A stretch of 64,000 bases of DNA from Keguizhuia sedimenti (GCA_030715135.1 JAUYVH010000003.1:268371-332370); one strand, 5' to 3'; shown: positions 1-10,185, counted from the first letter of the stretch. Numbers and translations are program-made. Notes: a model not told the origin generated them from the sequence alone.

Positions 1-195
1 GAAGGTATAACAGGTTTGCTCGGTGGGCGGGATGTAAATGCCGTACAACTGCACATGCCGGCCGGCGACTTTGAGCGAGCCATCTTCTTGCACGAAGGCA
101 AAACTGGAAAACTCCTGACTTGCACATGTCCATTGCACCGCCATAAGTGAAAAGGCGGCAAGCAAACGCCGAACCAGAGGCTTTCCTCGTTGCAT
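1..195 (-). CDS. Secreted protein, 5' part only (SNase-like N-terminus)
   Basis: The reading frame is open from the ATG at 195 to the window edge (65 codons). The protein begins with a positively charged stretch and a hydrophobic core (RRLLAAFSLMAVQW) that looks like a Sec signal peptide. The mature start contains EDGSLKVAGRHVQLYGIYIP followed by EQTC, which resembles the opening strands of thermonuclease-like (SNase) folds. The ATG at 195 was preferred over the in-frame ATG at 210 because GGAG lies six bases before it. The fold assignment is an inference from a short fragment; the rest of the gene is outside the window. Confidence 0.5.
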   Translation of the reverse strand, partial: MQRGKPLVRRLLAAFSLMAVQWTCASQEFSSFAFVQEDGSLKVAGRHVQLYGIYIPPTEQTCYTF

Positions 196-347
196 CCTGC
201 GCTCCGCCATGAACGATCAATGCAGCACATCTTCATTGTAGATGCCGGCAAATGTAATGCATAGGCGGATTTATGCACGTACAGAATGGAAAATCTCAAG
301 GATGCCGATCATGCAGGGAGTTTCCCATCCGCATTCCGGCATGCACT

Positions 348-1280
348 TTACACTTCTCCGCGCGGACTCAAAGCCTGTTCAATGTCGGTCCGCGTCAATT
401 CCGGCGACAGCCGCAGAATGAAATCGTAGATATACGAGCGCAGATAGGCGCCGCGGCGCACCGCAATGCGCGTTACATTCGGCGCAAAAAGATGCTTGGC
501 GCCGATCGCCTGCAAACCATGATTGCCGTTATGTTCCATTGCCATCTCGGCGACAAGTCCGACACCCAAGCCCAAGGAGACATACTGGCGGATCACGTCC
601 GAATCCATTGCAGTGAGCACGATGTCGGTTTCCAGTCCCGCCTCGCGGAAGGCCTGGTCGATATGGCCGCGCCCGGTAAAACCGGAATCATAGGTAATCA
701 GGGGATAAGCGGCGAGCTCCTGCAGCGTCAGGCTTCCTGCTTTTGCAAGTGGGTGGCCCTCCGGCACGACCACGACGTGATGCCAGCGGTAGCATGGAAA
801 GGACACAAGTTCTTCGAATTGGGAGAGGCCCTCGGTCGCGATGCCGACGTCCGCCTTTCCCGAGATGACCCATTCCGCGATATGTTCCGGAGAACTCTGC
901 TGCAGGGCGATGCGCACCTTGGGATAATCGTTGCGGAAGGACGGCACGACGCGCGGCAAGGCATACCGTGCCTGGGTATGCGTTGTCGCAACAGTCAGCG
1001 TGCCACTGTCTTCACCCGAATATTCCTGTCCGGCTTGCCTGAGGTTTTCCGCTTCCCGAAGCAGTCGTTCGATAATCTGCAGAATGCCTTTCCCGGGTTC
1101 GGTCAGGCCGACCAGGCGCTTGCCGTTGCGTTCGAAGATCTCGACACCCAGCTCTTCTTCCAGCTCGCGGATTTGCCTGCTCACTCCGGGCTGGGACGTA
1201 AACAGCACGTTCGCCACCTCGGTCAGGTTATAGCCGCGTCGCGCCGCTTCACGTATCGATCGTAATTGTTGAAAATTCAT
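348..1280 (-). CDS. cysB: CysB-type LysR-family transcriptional regulator
   Basis: A 310-residue LysR-type regulator. An N-terminal winged helix-turn-helix (about residues 5-60, with NLTEVANVLFTSQPGVSRQI as the recognition region) is followed by a periplasmic-binding-like effector domain from about residue 92 to 300. The N-terminus and spacing match the CysB/Cbl branch, whose members sense N-acetylserine or sulfate-derived signals and activate sulfate-assimilation genes. It starts 9 bases after the cysA stop, so it is most likely the last gene of cysTWA-cysB, as is usual in Burkholderiales. The ATG at 1280 has AGGCG upstream. The exact effector cannot be told from sequence. Confidence 0.9.
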   Translation of the reverse strand: MNFQQLRSIREAARRGYNLTEVANVLFTSQPGVSRQIRELEEELGVEIFERNGKRLVGLTEPGKGILQIIERLLREAENLRQAGQEYSGEDSGTLTVATTHTQARYALPRVVPSFRNDYPKVRIALQQSSPEHIAEWVISGKADVGIATEGLSQFEELVSFPCYRWHHVVVVPEGHPLAKAGSLTLQELAAYPLITYDSGFTGRGHIDQAFREAGLETDIVLTAMDSDVIRQYVSLGLGVGLVAEMAMEHNGNHGLQAIGAKHLFAPNVTRIAVRRGAYLRSYIYDFILRLSPELTRTDIEQALSPRGEV

Positions 1281-1289
1281 ACTGTTCGC

Positions 1290-2357
1290 CTATGCCGCTT
1301 CCTCGATGAATACGCGCAGGCGCTTGGGCCGCACGATCAGTGTGTCGCCTTCTTTCGGACTCAGCGCGGCATAGCGCTCGGACGAAATGAGCGCTTCGAT
1401 CAATTGCGCGTTGTCGACCCGTTCCAGCTCTAGCTGCGCCAGCGGACCGATCGCATGCACGCGCTGCAGCCTGGCGACGATACCTTCGGCACCGCTCGAA
1501 TAGCGGTCAACTTCCAGTTCATGCGGACGCACGAATCCAATACCTTTCGCATCGTTTGCGCCTGCGTGATCCGGCGCATCGAGCGTGATGCCGCCGGCAT
1601 CCAGCGTGCCTTCATGCACGCGTCCATGGAACAAATTGACGTTGCCGAGGAATCCATAAACGAAGGGTGACGCAGGATGGTTGTATACCTCGTCCGGTGC
1701 GCCGATCTGCTCGACCTTGCCCTTGTTCATCAGCACGATCTGGTCCGCCACTTCCAGCGCCTCTTCCTGGTCGTGCGTGACGAAGATGCTGGTGACATGG
1801 AGTTCGTCATGCAGCCTGCGCAGCCAACGCCGCAGTTCCTTGCGCACTTTGGCATCCAGTGCGCCGAATGGTTCGTCCAGCAACAGAACGCGCGGCTCGA
1901 CCGCCAGGGCACGCGCCAGAGCAATGCGCTGGCGCTGGCCGCCTGAAAGCTGCGGCGGATAGCGGTCGGCCAGCCAGTCGAGCTGCACAAGGTCCAGCAA
2001 CTGCTCGACCTTTTCGCGTATCTTGTTTTCCGGCAGGCGCACATCGCGCGGCTTGACGCGCAGGCCGAATGCGACGTTCTCGAACACCGTCATGTGCTTG
2101 AACAAGGCATAGTGCTGGAACACGAAACCGACCTGGCGCTCGCGGACATGGCGCGCCGACGCATCTTCGCCATCCAGAAAAACCTGGCCCGAATCCGGAT
2201 GCTCCAGACCTGCAATGATGCGCAGCAAAGTCGTCTTGCCGCAACCGGACGGACCCAGCAGCGCAGTCAGCTCGCCTTGCGGAAAGTTCAGCGAGACATT
2301 GTCGAGTGCAACGAAACTGCCGAAGCGTTTTTGAATTTTTTTGACTTCGATACTCAT
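1290..2357 (-). CDS. cysA: Sulfate/thiosulfate ABC transporter ATP-binding protein
   Basis: A 356-residue ABC ATPase that energises sulfate and thiosulfate import at the cytoplasmic face. Walker A GPSGCGKT is at residues 35-42, the ABC signature LSGGQ at 137-141, Walker B VLLLDEP at 157-163 and the H-loop histidine (VTHDQ) near 195. The C-terminal third is the TOBE-type regulatory region seen in CysA/PotA-like ATPases. The start at 2357 (MSIEVKK) was chosen because GAGG lies nine bases upstream inside the end of cysW, and only one base separates the two genes. A longer frame reaching 2411 would overlap cysW and has no advantage. Confidence 0.95.
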   Translation of the reverse strand: MSIEVKKIQKRFGSFVALDNVSLNFPQGELTALLGPSGCGKTTLLRIIAGLEHPDSGQVFLDGEDASARHVRERQVGFVFQHYALFKHMTVFENVAFGLRVKPRDVRLPENKIREKVEQLLDLVQLDWLADRYPPQLSGGQRQRIALARALAVEPRVLLLDEPFGALDAKVRKELRRWLRRLHDELHVTSIFVTHDQEEALEVADQIVLMNKGKVEQIGAPDEVYNHPASPFVYGFLGNVNLFHGRVHEGTLDAGGITLDAPDHAGANDAKGIGFVRPHELEVDRYSSGAEGIVARLQRVHAIGPLAQLELERVDNAQLIEALISSERYAALSPKEGDTLIVRPKRLRVFIEEAA

Positions 2358-2358
2358 C

Positions 2359-3267
2359 TTAATTTTCCTCAAGCGATTGATGTTTACTGTCGCCTGCGCG
2401 CCACTCAACAAATGTTTTCAATGCCAGTGTCACCAGCGCCAGCAAGGCCAGAAGCGATGCCACGGCAAAGGCGGCGGCGAAGTTGTATTCGTTATAGAGA
2501 ATCTCGACGTGCAAGGGCATGGTGTTGGTCTCTCCGCGGATATGGCCGGATACGACCGATACCGCGCCGAACTCGCCCATGGCGCGCGCATTACACAGAA
2601 TGACGCCGTACAGCAGGCCCCACTTGATGTTCGGCAGCGTCACATGCCAGAAGGTGCGCCAGCCGGAAGCGCCCAGCACCAGCGCAGCTTCTTCTTCTTC
2701 CGTACCCTGTGATTGCATCAGCGGGATCAGTTCGCGTGCGACGAACGGAAAGGTTACGAAGACCGTCGCAAGTACGATGCCCGGCACGGCGAAGAGAATC
2801 TTGATGTCATGCTCCTGCAGCCATGGGCCGAACCAGCCGGCCGAGCCGAACAGCAATACATAGATCAGACCGGAAATAACAGGTGACACCGAGAACGGCA
2901 GGTCGATCAGGGTCAGCAGAATGTTCTTTCCGCGGAATTCGAATTTGGCGATGCACCAGGCAGCCGCCACGCCGAACACCAGGTTCAGCGGCACTGCAAT
3001 GGAAGCGGTAATCAAGGTCAGCTTGATCGCCGCCCATGCATCCGGCTCGATAATCGCAGTGAGATAAGCATCCCAGCCTTTGCGGAAGGCTTCCGCAAAT
3101 ACTGCAACCAGCGGAATGAACAGAAACAGCGTCAGAAAGGCTAACGCGACCCCGATCAGCACTATGCGTACATACAAAGGTTCCAGCGTCGCCGAGGGCG
3201 TAATGGCCGGTTCTGCGCGCGCACCGATGGACGACGATGCGGCAAGCGGAGGTGCGATGGCTGACAT
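2359..3267 (-). CDS. cysW: Sulfate ABC transporter permease CysW
   Basis: A 302-residue inner-membrane permease with about six hydrophobic segments. The conserved cytoplasmic EAA loop reads [20 protein letters not shown], and the following [14 protein letters not shown] stretch is typical of CysW. It pairs with CysT to form the translocation path for sulfate. The ATG at 3267 follows the cysT stop by one base, with GGAGAG formed by the last codons of cysT as ribosome binding site. The 20-odd N-terminal residues rich in Ala/Ser before the first membrane helix are variable in this family. Confidence 0.95.
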   Translation of the reverse strand: MSAIAPPLAASSSIGARAEPAITPSATLEPLYVRIVLIGVALAFLTLFLFIPLVAVFAEAFRKGWDAYLTAIIEPDAWAAIKLTLITASIAVPLNLVFGVAAAWCIAKFEFRGKNILLTLIDLPFSVSPVISGLIYVLLFGSAGWFGPWLQEHDIKILFAVPGIVLATVFVTFPFVARELIPLMQSQGTEEEEAALVLGASGWRTFWHVTLPNIKWGLLYGVILCNARAMGEFGAVSVVSGHIRGETNTMPLHVEILYNEYNFAAAFAVASLLALLALVTLALKTFVEWRAGDSKHQSLEEN

Positions 3268-3268
3268 A

Positions 3269-4144
3269 TTATTTTCTCTCCGAGCTGCCACGCTTGCGCG
3301 TCCAGGCTTGCAATAAATTGATGGTCAGGAGAAGCGCGAATGAGACAACCAGCATGACGACCGCAATGGCCGTCGCGCCGGTGTAGTCGTATTGCTCAAG
3401 CTTGGTGATGATGAATAAAGGCGTGATTTCCGACACCATCGGCATGTTGCCGGCGATGAAAATCACCGAGCCGTACTCTCCAGTCGCGCGAGCGAAAGCC
3501 AGTGCAAATCCGGTCAGCAATGCAGGCAGAATGGTAGGGAAAATGACTTTGCAAAATGTCTGCAGCCGTGTGGCACCGAGACTGGCAGATGCTTCTTCCA
3601 GTTCACGCTCAGCCTCTTCCAGAATGGGTTGCACTGTCCGTACGACAAAGGGCAAACCGATAAAAGTCAGCGCCACCACGACGCCGAGCGGTGTAAACGC
3701 CACTTTGATTCCCAAGGGCTCCAGCAGGCTGCCGATCCAGCCGTTGGGCGAATACAATGCCGTCAAGGCGATGCCCGCAACCGCTGTGGGCAAGGCAAAC
3801 GGCAGATCGACCAAGGCATCGATGATTTTCTTGCCGGGAAAGTGGTAGCGCACCAGTACCCAGGCCACGATGCCGCCGAACAGGACGTTGAGCGATGCGC
3901 CGATGAGCGAGGCTCCGAAGGTCAGCTTATACGAAGCAACGACGCGGTCCGCGGTGACCGTTTGCCAGAATCCATCCCAGCTCATCGTAAAGGTCTTCAA
4001 AAAGACCGCCGACAGCGGAATCAAAACGATCAGGCTTAAGTACAGAAGCGTAAATCCAAGAGACAAATGAAATCCTGGCAGCACCCGGAACTTGGGTGCC
4101 TGCGCTTCAGCGCGTATGCCTGGATTGAATGCAGCGACCGCCAT
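3269..4144 (-). CDS. cysT: Sulfate ABC transporter permease CysT (CysU)
   Basis: A 291-residue permease with six predicted membrane helices. The EAA loop reads [20 protein letters not shown], and [16 protein letters not shown] is the stretch characteristic of CysT/CysU. It is the first gene of the cysT-cysW-cysA-cysB unit; all junctions are one to nine bases. AAGGGGAG lies directly before the ATG at 4144, with short spacing. The partner periplasmic binding protein sbp is encoded 1.8 kb upstream on the same strand, with foreign-looking DNA between. Confidence 0.95.
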   Translation of the reverse strand: MAVAAFNPGIRAEAQAPKFRVLPGFHLSLGFTLLYLSLIVLIPLSAVFLKTFTMSWDGFWQTVTADRVVASYKLTFGASLIGASLNVLFGGIVAWVLVRYHFPGKKIIDALVDLPFALPTAVAGIALTALYSPNGWIGSLLEPLGIKVAFTPLGVVVALTFIGLPFVVRTVQPILEEAERELEEASASLGATRLQTFCKVIFPTILPALLTGFALAFARATGEYGSVIFIAGNMPMVSEITPLFIITKLEQYDYTGATAIAVVMLVVSFALLLTINLLQAWTRKRGSSERK

Positions 4145-4651
4145 AACTCCCCTTTATTACTAAATCAGCTAAGTTATGGCGATAATTACACTAAATTCTT
4201 ATAAAGAAAAATAATCTTTTCGTATTTCCTTAGTTGATTTTGGTATAACGCATAGGCTTGGTAACGCCACTTTCGTACGCTCCAAAACTGCAGTTATGTA
4301 ATTTTTAATTCAAACTTTTTAATTCAAGTGCTTAAATCAATTTCGAGCGTTTGCGCTTCAGTTGGGATGCATTCCTTTTATCAATTTACGCTACACCTGG
4401 CATTTAACTGCTTTTAAAGCGGATTGCGCGTCCATATGAAAACATCAGGTCTTTCTTATCCAAGAGCAAACAGCAATTTTGTTTTGAGTAGTCGTGGATG
4501 ATTAAGGTGAATATCCAACCGCTTGACAGAGCGCTTTTAATACACGCAGAAACACGGATCCAAAGATCCGCTTTCGCCCCTAAAACAGGCAGTTAAAGAC
4601 TAGCGTGCAAGATACCCTGTGGCTAAGGCTGTATATACCCTACGCCATTTT
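4145..4651 (-). promoter_or_regulatory. AT-rich leader region upstream of cysT
   Basis: This 507-base gap is clearly richer in A and T than its surroundings and must hold the promoter of cysTWAB on the minus strand, because sbp is not adjacent. It is expected to carry CysB sites, but those are too degenerate to place by eye. A 12-base direct repeat TTTTTAATTCAA occurs at 4302-4313 and 4316-4327. No convincing gene is present. Confidence 0.4.
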
Positions 4652-5335
4652 TTATTCAAACTCCGACAGAACTTCTCCGTGCAAGACCTTGTTGAGGAAT
4701 CCCTTTCCGTTTTCCGCTTTAAGAAAATGACGGTAAGCATGCGTGCCATACTCTAAGGAATTGAAGGCATATATGACAGGTGCCTGTACCTGCCAGTTCT
4801 CTTCGGGAGGAAATTGCCGAAGGATTCTTTCACGCTGTGTAGACTCCATCGTTGAAAAGAAGGTTACGTATGCGATATATTCCTGGCCTAGATAGGAAGG
4901 CTCTTTCTTAAAGTTGACAGCGGCAATTGCATGTGCGACTTCATGAGACACGACAGCGCGGTAAAGCGACCGATTGAGAGGCGCTTTAAGTGGGCGGCCG
5001 CGCAGTTGAAGAGCGGAATAAGTAAGGACATGCACTTCCCTTGTTTCTCTTACGTATGCACCAAGCGCCGATTTCATGACCGTATCAGGCATTTCAGTTA
5101 CAAGCCTTATCGTAATCTCGGCTGGCATGCTCAATCCTTGTGACGCCAAGAATTTCATGGCATTAGCAGCGCCACGGCAAGAATCAACGGCATCCCTGTT
5201 GTCGGAAGCATAAACCGTGACATTTTTGGAGTGGCACTTAAACGGTTTTCCATATACCGAATCGGCCTGCAGCAAAGCAACAGCGGCAAAACAGGCAACA
5301 ACGCACCAAGAAATATTGGTTCTACGAAGCAACAT
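4652..5335 (-). CDS. Secreted HExxH metallopeptidase-like protein
   Basis: A 227-residue protein with an N-terminal signal peptide (CVVACFAAVALLQADSVYG). The core carries SHEVAHAIAAVNF, an HExxH zinc motif, followed about 20 residues later by YLGQEYIAYVTFF, which matches the downstream glutamate helix of gluzincin peptidases (peptidase MA-like, DUF6639-type). Two cysteines near residues 34 and 54 may form a disulfide. It would act in the periplasm or outside the cell; the substrate is unknown. It lies between sbp and cysT on the same strand and has no obvious sulfate role, so it appears to be inserted in a transport locus. Confidence 0.7.
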   Translation of the reverse strand: MLLRRTNISWCVVACFAAVALLQADSVYGKPFKCHSKNVTVYASDNRDAVDSCRGAANAMKFLASQGLSMPAEITIRLVTEMPDTVMKSALGAYVRETREVHVLTYSALQLRGRPLKAPLNRSLYRAVVSHEVAHAIAAVNFKKEPSYLGQEYIAYVTFFSTMESTQRERILRQFPPEENWQVQAPVIYAFNSLEYGTHAYRHFLKAENGKGFLNKVLHGEVLSEFE

Positions 5336-5605
5336 AAGACCAATTCAGACAACAAGAGTTATATACAAAATGACCGCTGAAAAATCACGAGTGCTTATGT
5401 CGGAGCAACGCGAACTAATAAGGCATCAACTGCATTGATCTCTAAGTACGTTTCCAATTCCATAGGTGTATTGTGTCGATAACCATATCCGGAATTAAAT
5501 TGACCAAGCTCAAGTCAATTCGTAGTCGATGAGAAGCTTTGCTAACCGACGTGGTGATATCCGCTAATCTGCCCTTAGATTTCACCTTGCTCCGCGGCAG
5601 ATGCC

Positions 5606-5915
5606 TCAGCCTATGGCTATAAACACGCGACTTGCTTCTACCCCTATCACAGTCTCGCTAGTCATCACTCCCTGTTCGCTGTTCAGGCATGCAACAGGCA
5701 GAGCATCCATTACATACCTGCGCAACGCTTGCAATTGATGCAGTTCGCCTATTAGGCCGGCGAACTGGTGGATTAACCCGTGAACAGCCATCTCCTGCCC
5801 CGGAGTGCCGCCGTTTTCCTGATCAACTGGCATGATTGCCATGTAATTTAGCCTAACGAGGCACCTCAAGCGTGACGCTCGAAACGCCCGGGAATGCCCG
5901 GATCAAATGTTGCAT
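5606..5915 (-). pseudogene. Possible small broken gene
   Basis: An ATG at 5915 with an excellent ribosome site (GGAG, six bases upstream) opens a 20-codon peptide, MQHLIRAFPGVSSVTLEVPR, ending at 5853. A second frame overlapping its end continues to 5606 for about 80 codons. If a one-base shift is assumed near 5855-5869, the two join into a protein of about 100 residues. Neither part resembles a family I know. It could be a decayed gene, a short leader peptide, or chance. The rest of the 5336-5605 gap shows nothing. Confidence 0.25.
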
Positions 5916-5931
5916 AATTATCTCCAAAACA

Positions 5932-5957
5932 AAAAGCCCGCATGTGCGGGCTTTTTT
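5932..5957 (-). terminator. Rho-independent terminator after sbp
   Basis: A perfect ten-base stem AAAAGCCCGC / GCGGGCTTTT with loop ATGT is flanked by A and T tracts, so it can work in both directions. It lies 12 bases after the sbp stop codon on the minus strand and isolates sbp from the downstream cysT group. Confidence 0.9.
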
Positions 5958-5969
5958 GAAACTTGCAAT

Positions 5970-6977
5970 TTATCTTCTGCCGGGCTGATAGATCTGGTCG
6001 AAAGTACCGCCGTCCGCAAAATGCGCCTTCTGTGCCTTGGCCCAGCCGCCGAATGCCTGATCGATCGTGAACAGATTCACTTTCGGGAATTGCGCGGCGT
6101 ATTTCTTCGCTACTTTTTCCAGGGTAGGACGATAGTAGTTTTGAGCGGCGATTTCCTGGCCTTCTTCCGAGTACAGGTATTGCAGGTAGGCTTCTGCGAC
6201 TTTGCGCGTTCCTTTCTTGTCTGCGTTCTTGTCTACCACCGCGACCGGCGGTTCAGCCAGGATGCTGATGGAGGGAGCGACCACTTCGAACTTGTCCGGG
6301 CCAAGTTCCTTGATCGCCAGCACGGCTTCGTTTTCCCATGCGATCAGCACGTCGCCGATGCCGCGCTCAACGAAGGTTGTAGTGGAGCCGCGCGCGCCGG
6401 AATCCAGCACCGGAACATTCCTGAAAATCTGCGCGACGAAATCCTTGGCCGTTGCCTCGGTGCCGCCCTTCTGCTTCAGTGCATAGCCCCAGGCAGCCAG
6501 ATAGTTCCAGCGCGCGCCGCCGGAAGTTTTCGGATTGGGAGTGATGACCGACACGCCCGGTTTGGCCAGATCGTTCCAGTCCTTGATGCCTTTCGGGTTT
6601 CCTTTGCGGACGAGAAAAACGATGGTCGAGGTGTAAGGCGAGCTGTTATGCGTCAACCGCTTCTGCCAGTCCTTGGCGAGCAGGCCGCGATCGGCAATTT
6701 CATCGATATCGTAAGCCAGCGCAAGCGTCACCACATCCGCGTTGAGTCCGTCGATCACGGAACGCGCCTGCTTGCCGGAACCGCCATGCGACTGCTTGAC
6801 CACGACATCGTCGCCGGTCTTGGCCTTCCACTGTTTTGCGAACGCCTTGTTGAAGTCCTGGTACAGCTCGCGTGTCGGATCATAGGACACGTTCAGCAAT
6901 TGCACTTCCGCAGCTTGAACCGAGGACGCCAAGGCACCGAACAATAAAATGGATAGCGACAGCTTCTTCAATGACAT
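5970..6977 (-). CDS. sbp: Periplasmic sulfate-binding protein
   Basis: A 335-residue solute-binding protein. Residues 1-22 ([19 protein letters not shown] and following VQA) form a Sec signal peptide. The mature protein has the Sbp/CysP landmarks: [29 protein letters not shown] (sulfate-contacting loop), and [19 protein letters not shown]. It captures sulfate in the periplasm and delivers it to CysTW. The start at 6977 is supported by AGGGAG seven bases upstream; a frame extending to 7034 has no such site. It has its own terminator and promoter region, separate from cysTWAB. Confidence 0.95.
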   Translation of the reverse strand: MSLKKLSLSILLFGALASSVQAAEVQLLNVSYDPTRELYQDFNKAFAKQWKAKTGDDVVVKQSHGGSGKQARSVIDGLNADVVTLALAYDIDEIADRGLLAKDWQKRLTHNSSPYTSTIVFLVRKGNPKGIKDWNDLAKPGVSVITPNPKTSGGARWNYLAAWGYALKQKGGTEATAKDFVAQIFRNVPVLDSGARGSTTTFVERGIGDVLIAWENEAVLAIKELGPDKFEVVAPSISILAEPPVAVVDKNADKKGTRKVAEAYLQYLYSEEGQEIAAQNYYRPTLEKVAKKYAAQFPKVNLFTIDQAFGGWAKAQKAHFADGGTFDQIYQPGRR

Positions 6978-7055
6978 GGATATCTCCCTGTAGTTTGTAA
7001 ACATGCAAAAGCTTAAAGAAGCTGCAATCGACAAGGAACGAATCTTTTCATGGTT

Positions 7056-7078
7056 GGATATGCGATTTCCGCATATCC
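7056..7078. promoter_or_regulatory. Perfect inverted repeat upstream of sbp
   Basis: GGATATGCG and CGCATATCC are perfect nine-base arms around a five-base loop (ATTTC), about 80-100 bases before the sbp start. There is no T tract, so an operator or mRNA leader hairpin is more likely than a terminator. It does not look like a classic CysB site. Confidence 0.45.
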
Positions 7079-7223
7079 GTACGCATGTCTAAAAAGAAAA
7101 AGCTTGATTGAAATGTGATGCGATCAATCCTGGCAGGACATGGCAGGAAAGCGCATGTCCTGGCAGGCAGGGATCATTTGGCGGAGAAAAGTGATGCAGG
7201 AGCTGCTACGCCGGGCGGCCGTT

Positions 7224-7403
7224 TTAGCAGCGGCCTTTCTTTGCCTGACCCGGCGGGCAATGCTGGCCATTGCCGTGACTATGGCCGTGATCCGAGGTTT
7301 CGACAGCAATGACCGGAACGGGCGAAGCGACACGCACTGAAGGCGGCGTCACTGTACAGCCAGCAAGCACGGCTGTCATGAGAATTGCGAAAATATAAGG
7401 CAT
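7224..7403 (-). CDS. Small His/Cys-rich lipoprotein
   Basis: A 59-codon gene with GGAG eight bases before the ATG at 7403. The N-terminus MPYIFAILMTAVLAGC is a lipoprotein signal with lipobox LAGC. The short mature part ends DHGHSHGNGQHCPPGQAKKG followed by RC: alternating histidines, then a CPPGQAKKG motif that I recall from other small betaproteobacterial envelope proteins. Histidines plus cysteines suggest metal binding at the outer membrane or periplasm (inference). It lies between sbp and the hybrid kinase, on the same strand as both. Confidence 0.7.
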   Translation of the reverse strand: MPYIFAILMTAVLAGCTVTPPSVRVASPVPVIAVETSDHGHSHGNGQHCPPGQAKKGRC

Positions 7404-7512
7404 GTAAAACGCTCCATTAAATATTACCTGGCGGCAATTTTACTCTGCGTTTTCTTTTACGAGAACATGCTTTTCATTTCGTAACTGCTTTTCTGCGTTC
7501 AGTGATGCTAAA

Positions 7513-10185
7513 TCAGGACATCGCTGTCTTTTTGCCAAGGTTTTGCCGGTCCTGTTGGCTCAACACCTGGCGTATCCTTTGAGCCAGTTGAGTGTGCGTA
7601 TAAGGTTTGCTCAGCAGTTGCACCCCTTCTTCGAGGCGTCCGCCGCTGACCAGCGCGTTACGCGTATAGCCGGAAGTGAACAAGACTGCAATATGCGGCT
7701 GGATCTGCCTTGCCTGCTTTGCCAGCTCGGGCGCAGATAAGGCACCCGGCATGACTACATCGGAAAACAGGAGGTCAATCCCGGGATTACTCTTGATAAT
7801 TTCAAGTGCGCGATCGCCGTTTTCCGCGGCCAGCACGTGATAACCGAGAATCTTCAGCATGCCGATCACGGTAGTCTGCACATCAAGATCGTCTTCCACG
7901 ACCAGAATTGTTTCACGTCCTCCTGCTGCAGGCTCAGTCTTCAACGCAGGCCTTGGCATCGCTTCTTGCAGGGATCGCGGCAGATAGATCCTGATAAGCG
8001 TTCCCTTGCCCACCTCGCTCTCGATCTGAATGTGGCCGCCGCTCTGTTTCACAAAACCATAAGCCATACTCAGACCCAACCCTGTTCCTTCACCCGCGGG
8101 TTTCGTGGTGAAAAACGGTTCAAATACCTGCTCGAGGACCTCTGGGCTCATGCCGGTGCCGGTATCGCATATGCAAAGAAGCACATAGTCTCCCGCGGCG
8201 ACTTCCTGCGGCAGGTTGGCGAACTTGTTTTTCAGCTCAGTATTTTCCAGCTTGATCAGGAGCGTTCCTCCTTCGGGCATCGCGTCGCGTGCATTGATAA
8301 CCAGGTTCAGAATGACGTTTTCCAGCTGGCTCGGATCGACGAAGGTATTCCACAATCCTTCGCATGCCTTTACCTGCAGTTGGATGGAGGCACCCAAGGC
8401 ACGATGCAACAGGTCATCCATATTCTGGATAACTGCGTACAGGTTGACCACCGCTGGCTGCAGCGGCTGACGCCTGGCAAAGGCGAGCAGTTGCGAAGAC
8501 AGTTTCGAGCCGCGATCGACTGCGCCCAGCATATTCTGCAATCGCTTCTCGACTTCCTTGTTACCCGAAAGCAAGAACTGCAGCAACTGGATATTGCCGC
8601 TGATGATCTGCAACACATTATTGAAGTCGTGGGCCACACCACCGGTCAGCTTGCCGACCGCTTCCAGCTTTTGCGCATGCCGCAATGAATCCCGCGCTTC
8701 GTTCAAGGCCCGTGTCCGCTCCAGTTCCAGGCGCTCCGCATCCTTTCGCGCAGTGATATCGGCATGGGTGCCGATCGCGCGCATCACCCTGCCTTTTTCA
8801 TCGCGGTTCACCGCCGCACCGCGCGAGTGGATCCATTTCCAGCTTCCATCCTTGCAGCGCATGCGGAATTCCGTTGATAAAACCTGATCTTTTCCTTCAA
8901 CGAAGCAATTCCACTTTTCCTCGACGTGCCGCACTTCCTCGGGATGCACCAGTTTCCCCCATACTTCGAGTTCATCCTCGATGTCGTGGTCTTCGTACCC
9001 GAGCATCTGCTTCCAGCGCTTTGAAACCCTTGCAGTATTTTGTTTGCGGTTCCAGTCCCATACGCCGTCGCCGGCCCCTTCCAGTGCATACTTCCACCGG
9101 AACTCGCTTTCCTTCAACTGCCGCGTCATCTCGTGCGCCAGGGCATAAGCGCGATTCCTGCGGGTGGCAAGAAGCCATACCAACAGCGCCAGGAGCATGC
9201 TCAGCCCGGTGCCCGATACGGCGATGAACTGCGGTCGCTCGCTTTGCATGCGTTTCTGAAATTCAGGAGTCGACACGAAATCCATTGTCCAGGCATGTCC
9301 GGCGATATCGACATTGGCGATGGTCTTGAAAAGGGATGAATTGAATCCCAGCCTGCCGCAGCCATAGATGCATGCTTCGGGAGAAAAGCTTTCTCCGTCA
9401 TAGATGCTGAGCTGAACATCTGGAGACCGGGTGCCTCCCAGCCCTTCCATGAAATCATGCATGCGAAAAGGGGCATAGACCCAGCTTATGATATTTGCGC
9501 GGCGCAATTCGACCGAGTTCACTGAAGCGCCATTCTTGTATACCGGCACATACATAAGGAACCCGGGCTGGGCTTGTTCATCGCCTTCCTGCACCAGCGT
9601 TACCTTGCCGGAGAGTGCGGCATTGCCGGTATCGCGTGCGCGCTCCATTGCGTCACGGCGCGTGGGCTCGCTGAACATGTCAAATCCGAAGGCACGCCTG
9701 TTCATCTCATTGAACGGTTCGATTACCGTAATGGCCGTATAGACTTCACGGTCTCCGTATGGATTAACCGTGTACTCGGGAAAACCCTGTTTGCGCATCA
9801 ATGCAATGTGCCGGTTCAGTTTTGCCTTTGGAATAAGCTCCGACAAGGCAACACCTTGAATCCCCGGGAAGAGCTCCTCAAGCTGCAACGACGAAACATA
9901 AGAACTGAACTCTGCGCGCGTAACGCGCTCCGAACTGGTAAAAAATCCTCTTGTACCGAGCAAAACTTGCTCATATGCAGCCATGCGGTGCACGATGACG
10001 TCCGTCATTTCCTGCACCCGAAAATCGAATTCAGTCTGAAGGTTCCGTTTTGCAACGCTCTGCGCACCGTTCCACAGCACATACGTAATCGCAAGCGACA
10101 TAAAGAAAATGGCTGCCGCCAGCAAAAGCGGGAAATAGCGGTTTTGCTTGGATCCTTGAAATGAATTTTCAAATGAATCAGGCAT
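7513..10185 (-). CDS. Hybrid sensor histidine kinase: CHASE-PAS-HisKA-HATPase-REC
   Basis: An 890-residue membrane-bound hybrid kinase. A membrane helix (about 17-38) is followed by a periplasmic CHASE-type sensor domain (about 70-300) and a second helix (about 320-340). A PAS domain with PAC tail spans about 360-480. The dimerisation/phosphoacceptor domain has GGVAHDFNN, phosphoacceptor H519. The ATPase domain has the N-box around N627-D634 and GTGLGLS near 700. The C-terminal receiver spans about 757-876, with VVEDD, phosphoacceptor D809 and conserved K860. The AHDFNN motif places it with PAS-type hybrid kinases whose output often passes to another regulator. No partner response regulator is adjacent. 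Confidence 0.92.
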   Translation of the reverse strand: MPDSFENSFQGSKQNRYFPLLLAAAIFFMSLAITYVLWNGAQSVAKRNLQTEFDFRVQEMTDVIVHRMAAYEQVLLGTRGFFTSSERVTRAEFSSYVSSLQLEELFPGIQGVALSELIPKAKLNRHIALMRKQGFPEYTVNPYGDREVYTAITVIEPFNEMNRRAFGFDMFSEPTRRDAMERARDTGNAALSGKVTLVQEGDEQAQPGFLMYVPVYKNGASVNSVELRRANIISWVYAPFRMHDFMEGLGGTRSPDVQLSIYDGESFSPEACIYGCGRLGFNSSLFKTIANVDIAGHAWTMDFVSTPEFQKRMQSERPQFIAVSGTGLSMLLALLVWLLATRRNRAYALAHEMTRQLKESEFRWKYALEGAGDGVWDWNRKQNTARVSKRWKQMLGYEDHDIEDELEVWGKLVHPEEVRHVEEKWNCFVEGKDQVLSTEFRMRCKDGSWKWIHSRGAAVNRDEKGRVMRAIGTHADITARKDAERLELERTRALNEARDSLRHAQKLEAVGKLTGGVAHDFNNVLQIISGNIQLLQFLLSGNKEVEKRLQNMLGAVDRGSKLSSQLLAFARRQPLQPAVVNLYAVIQNMDDLLHRALGASIQLQVKACEGLWNTFVDPSQLENVILNLVINARDAMPEGGTLLIKLENTELKNKFANLPQEVAAGDYVLLCICDTGTGMSPEVLEQVFEPFFTTKPAGEGTGLGLSMAYGFVKQSGGHIQIESEVGKGTLIRIYLPRSLQEAMPRPALKTEPAAGGRETILVVEDDLDVQTTVIGMLKILGYHVLAAENGDRALEIIKSNPGIDLLFSDVVMPGALSAPELAKQARQIQPHIAVLFTSGYTRNALVSGGRLEEGVQLLSKPYTHTQLAQRIRQVLSQQDRQNLGKKTAMS

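Noticed and set aside
273-1265. A 330-codon plus-strand frame
   Set aside because: It is antisense to cysB, whose protein is clearly recognisable.
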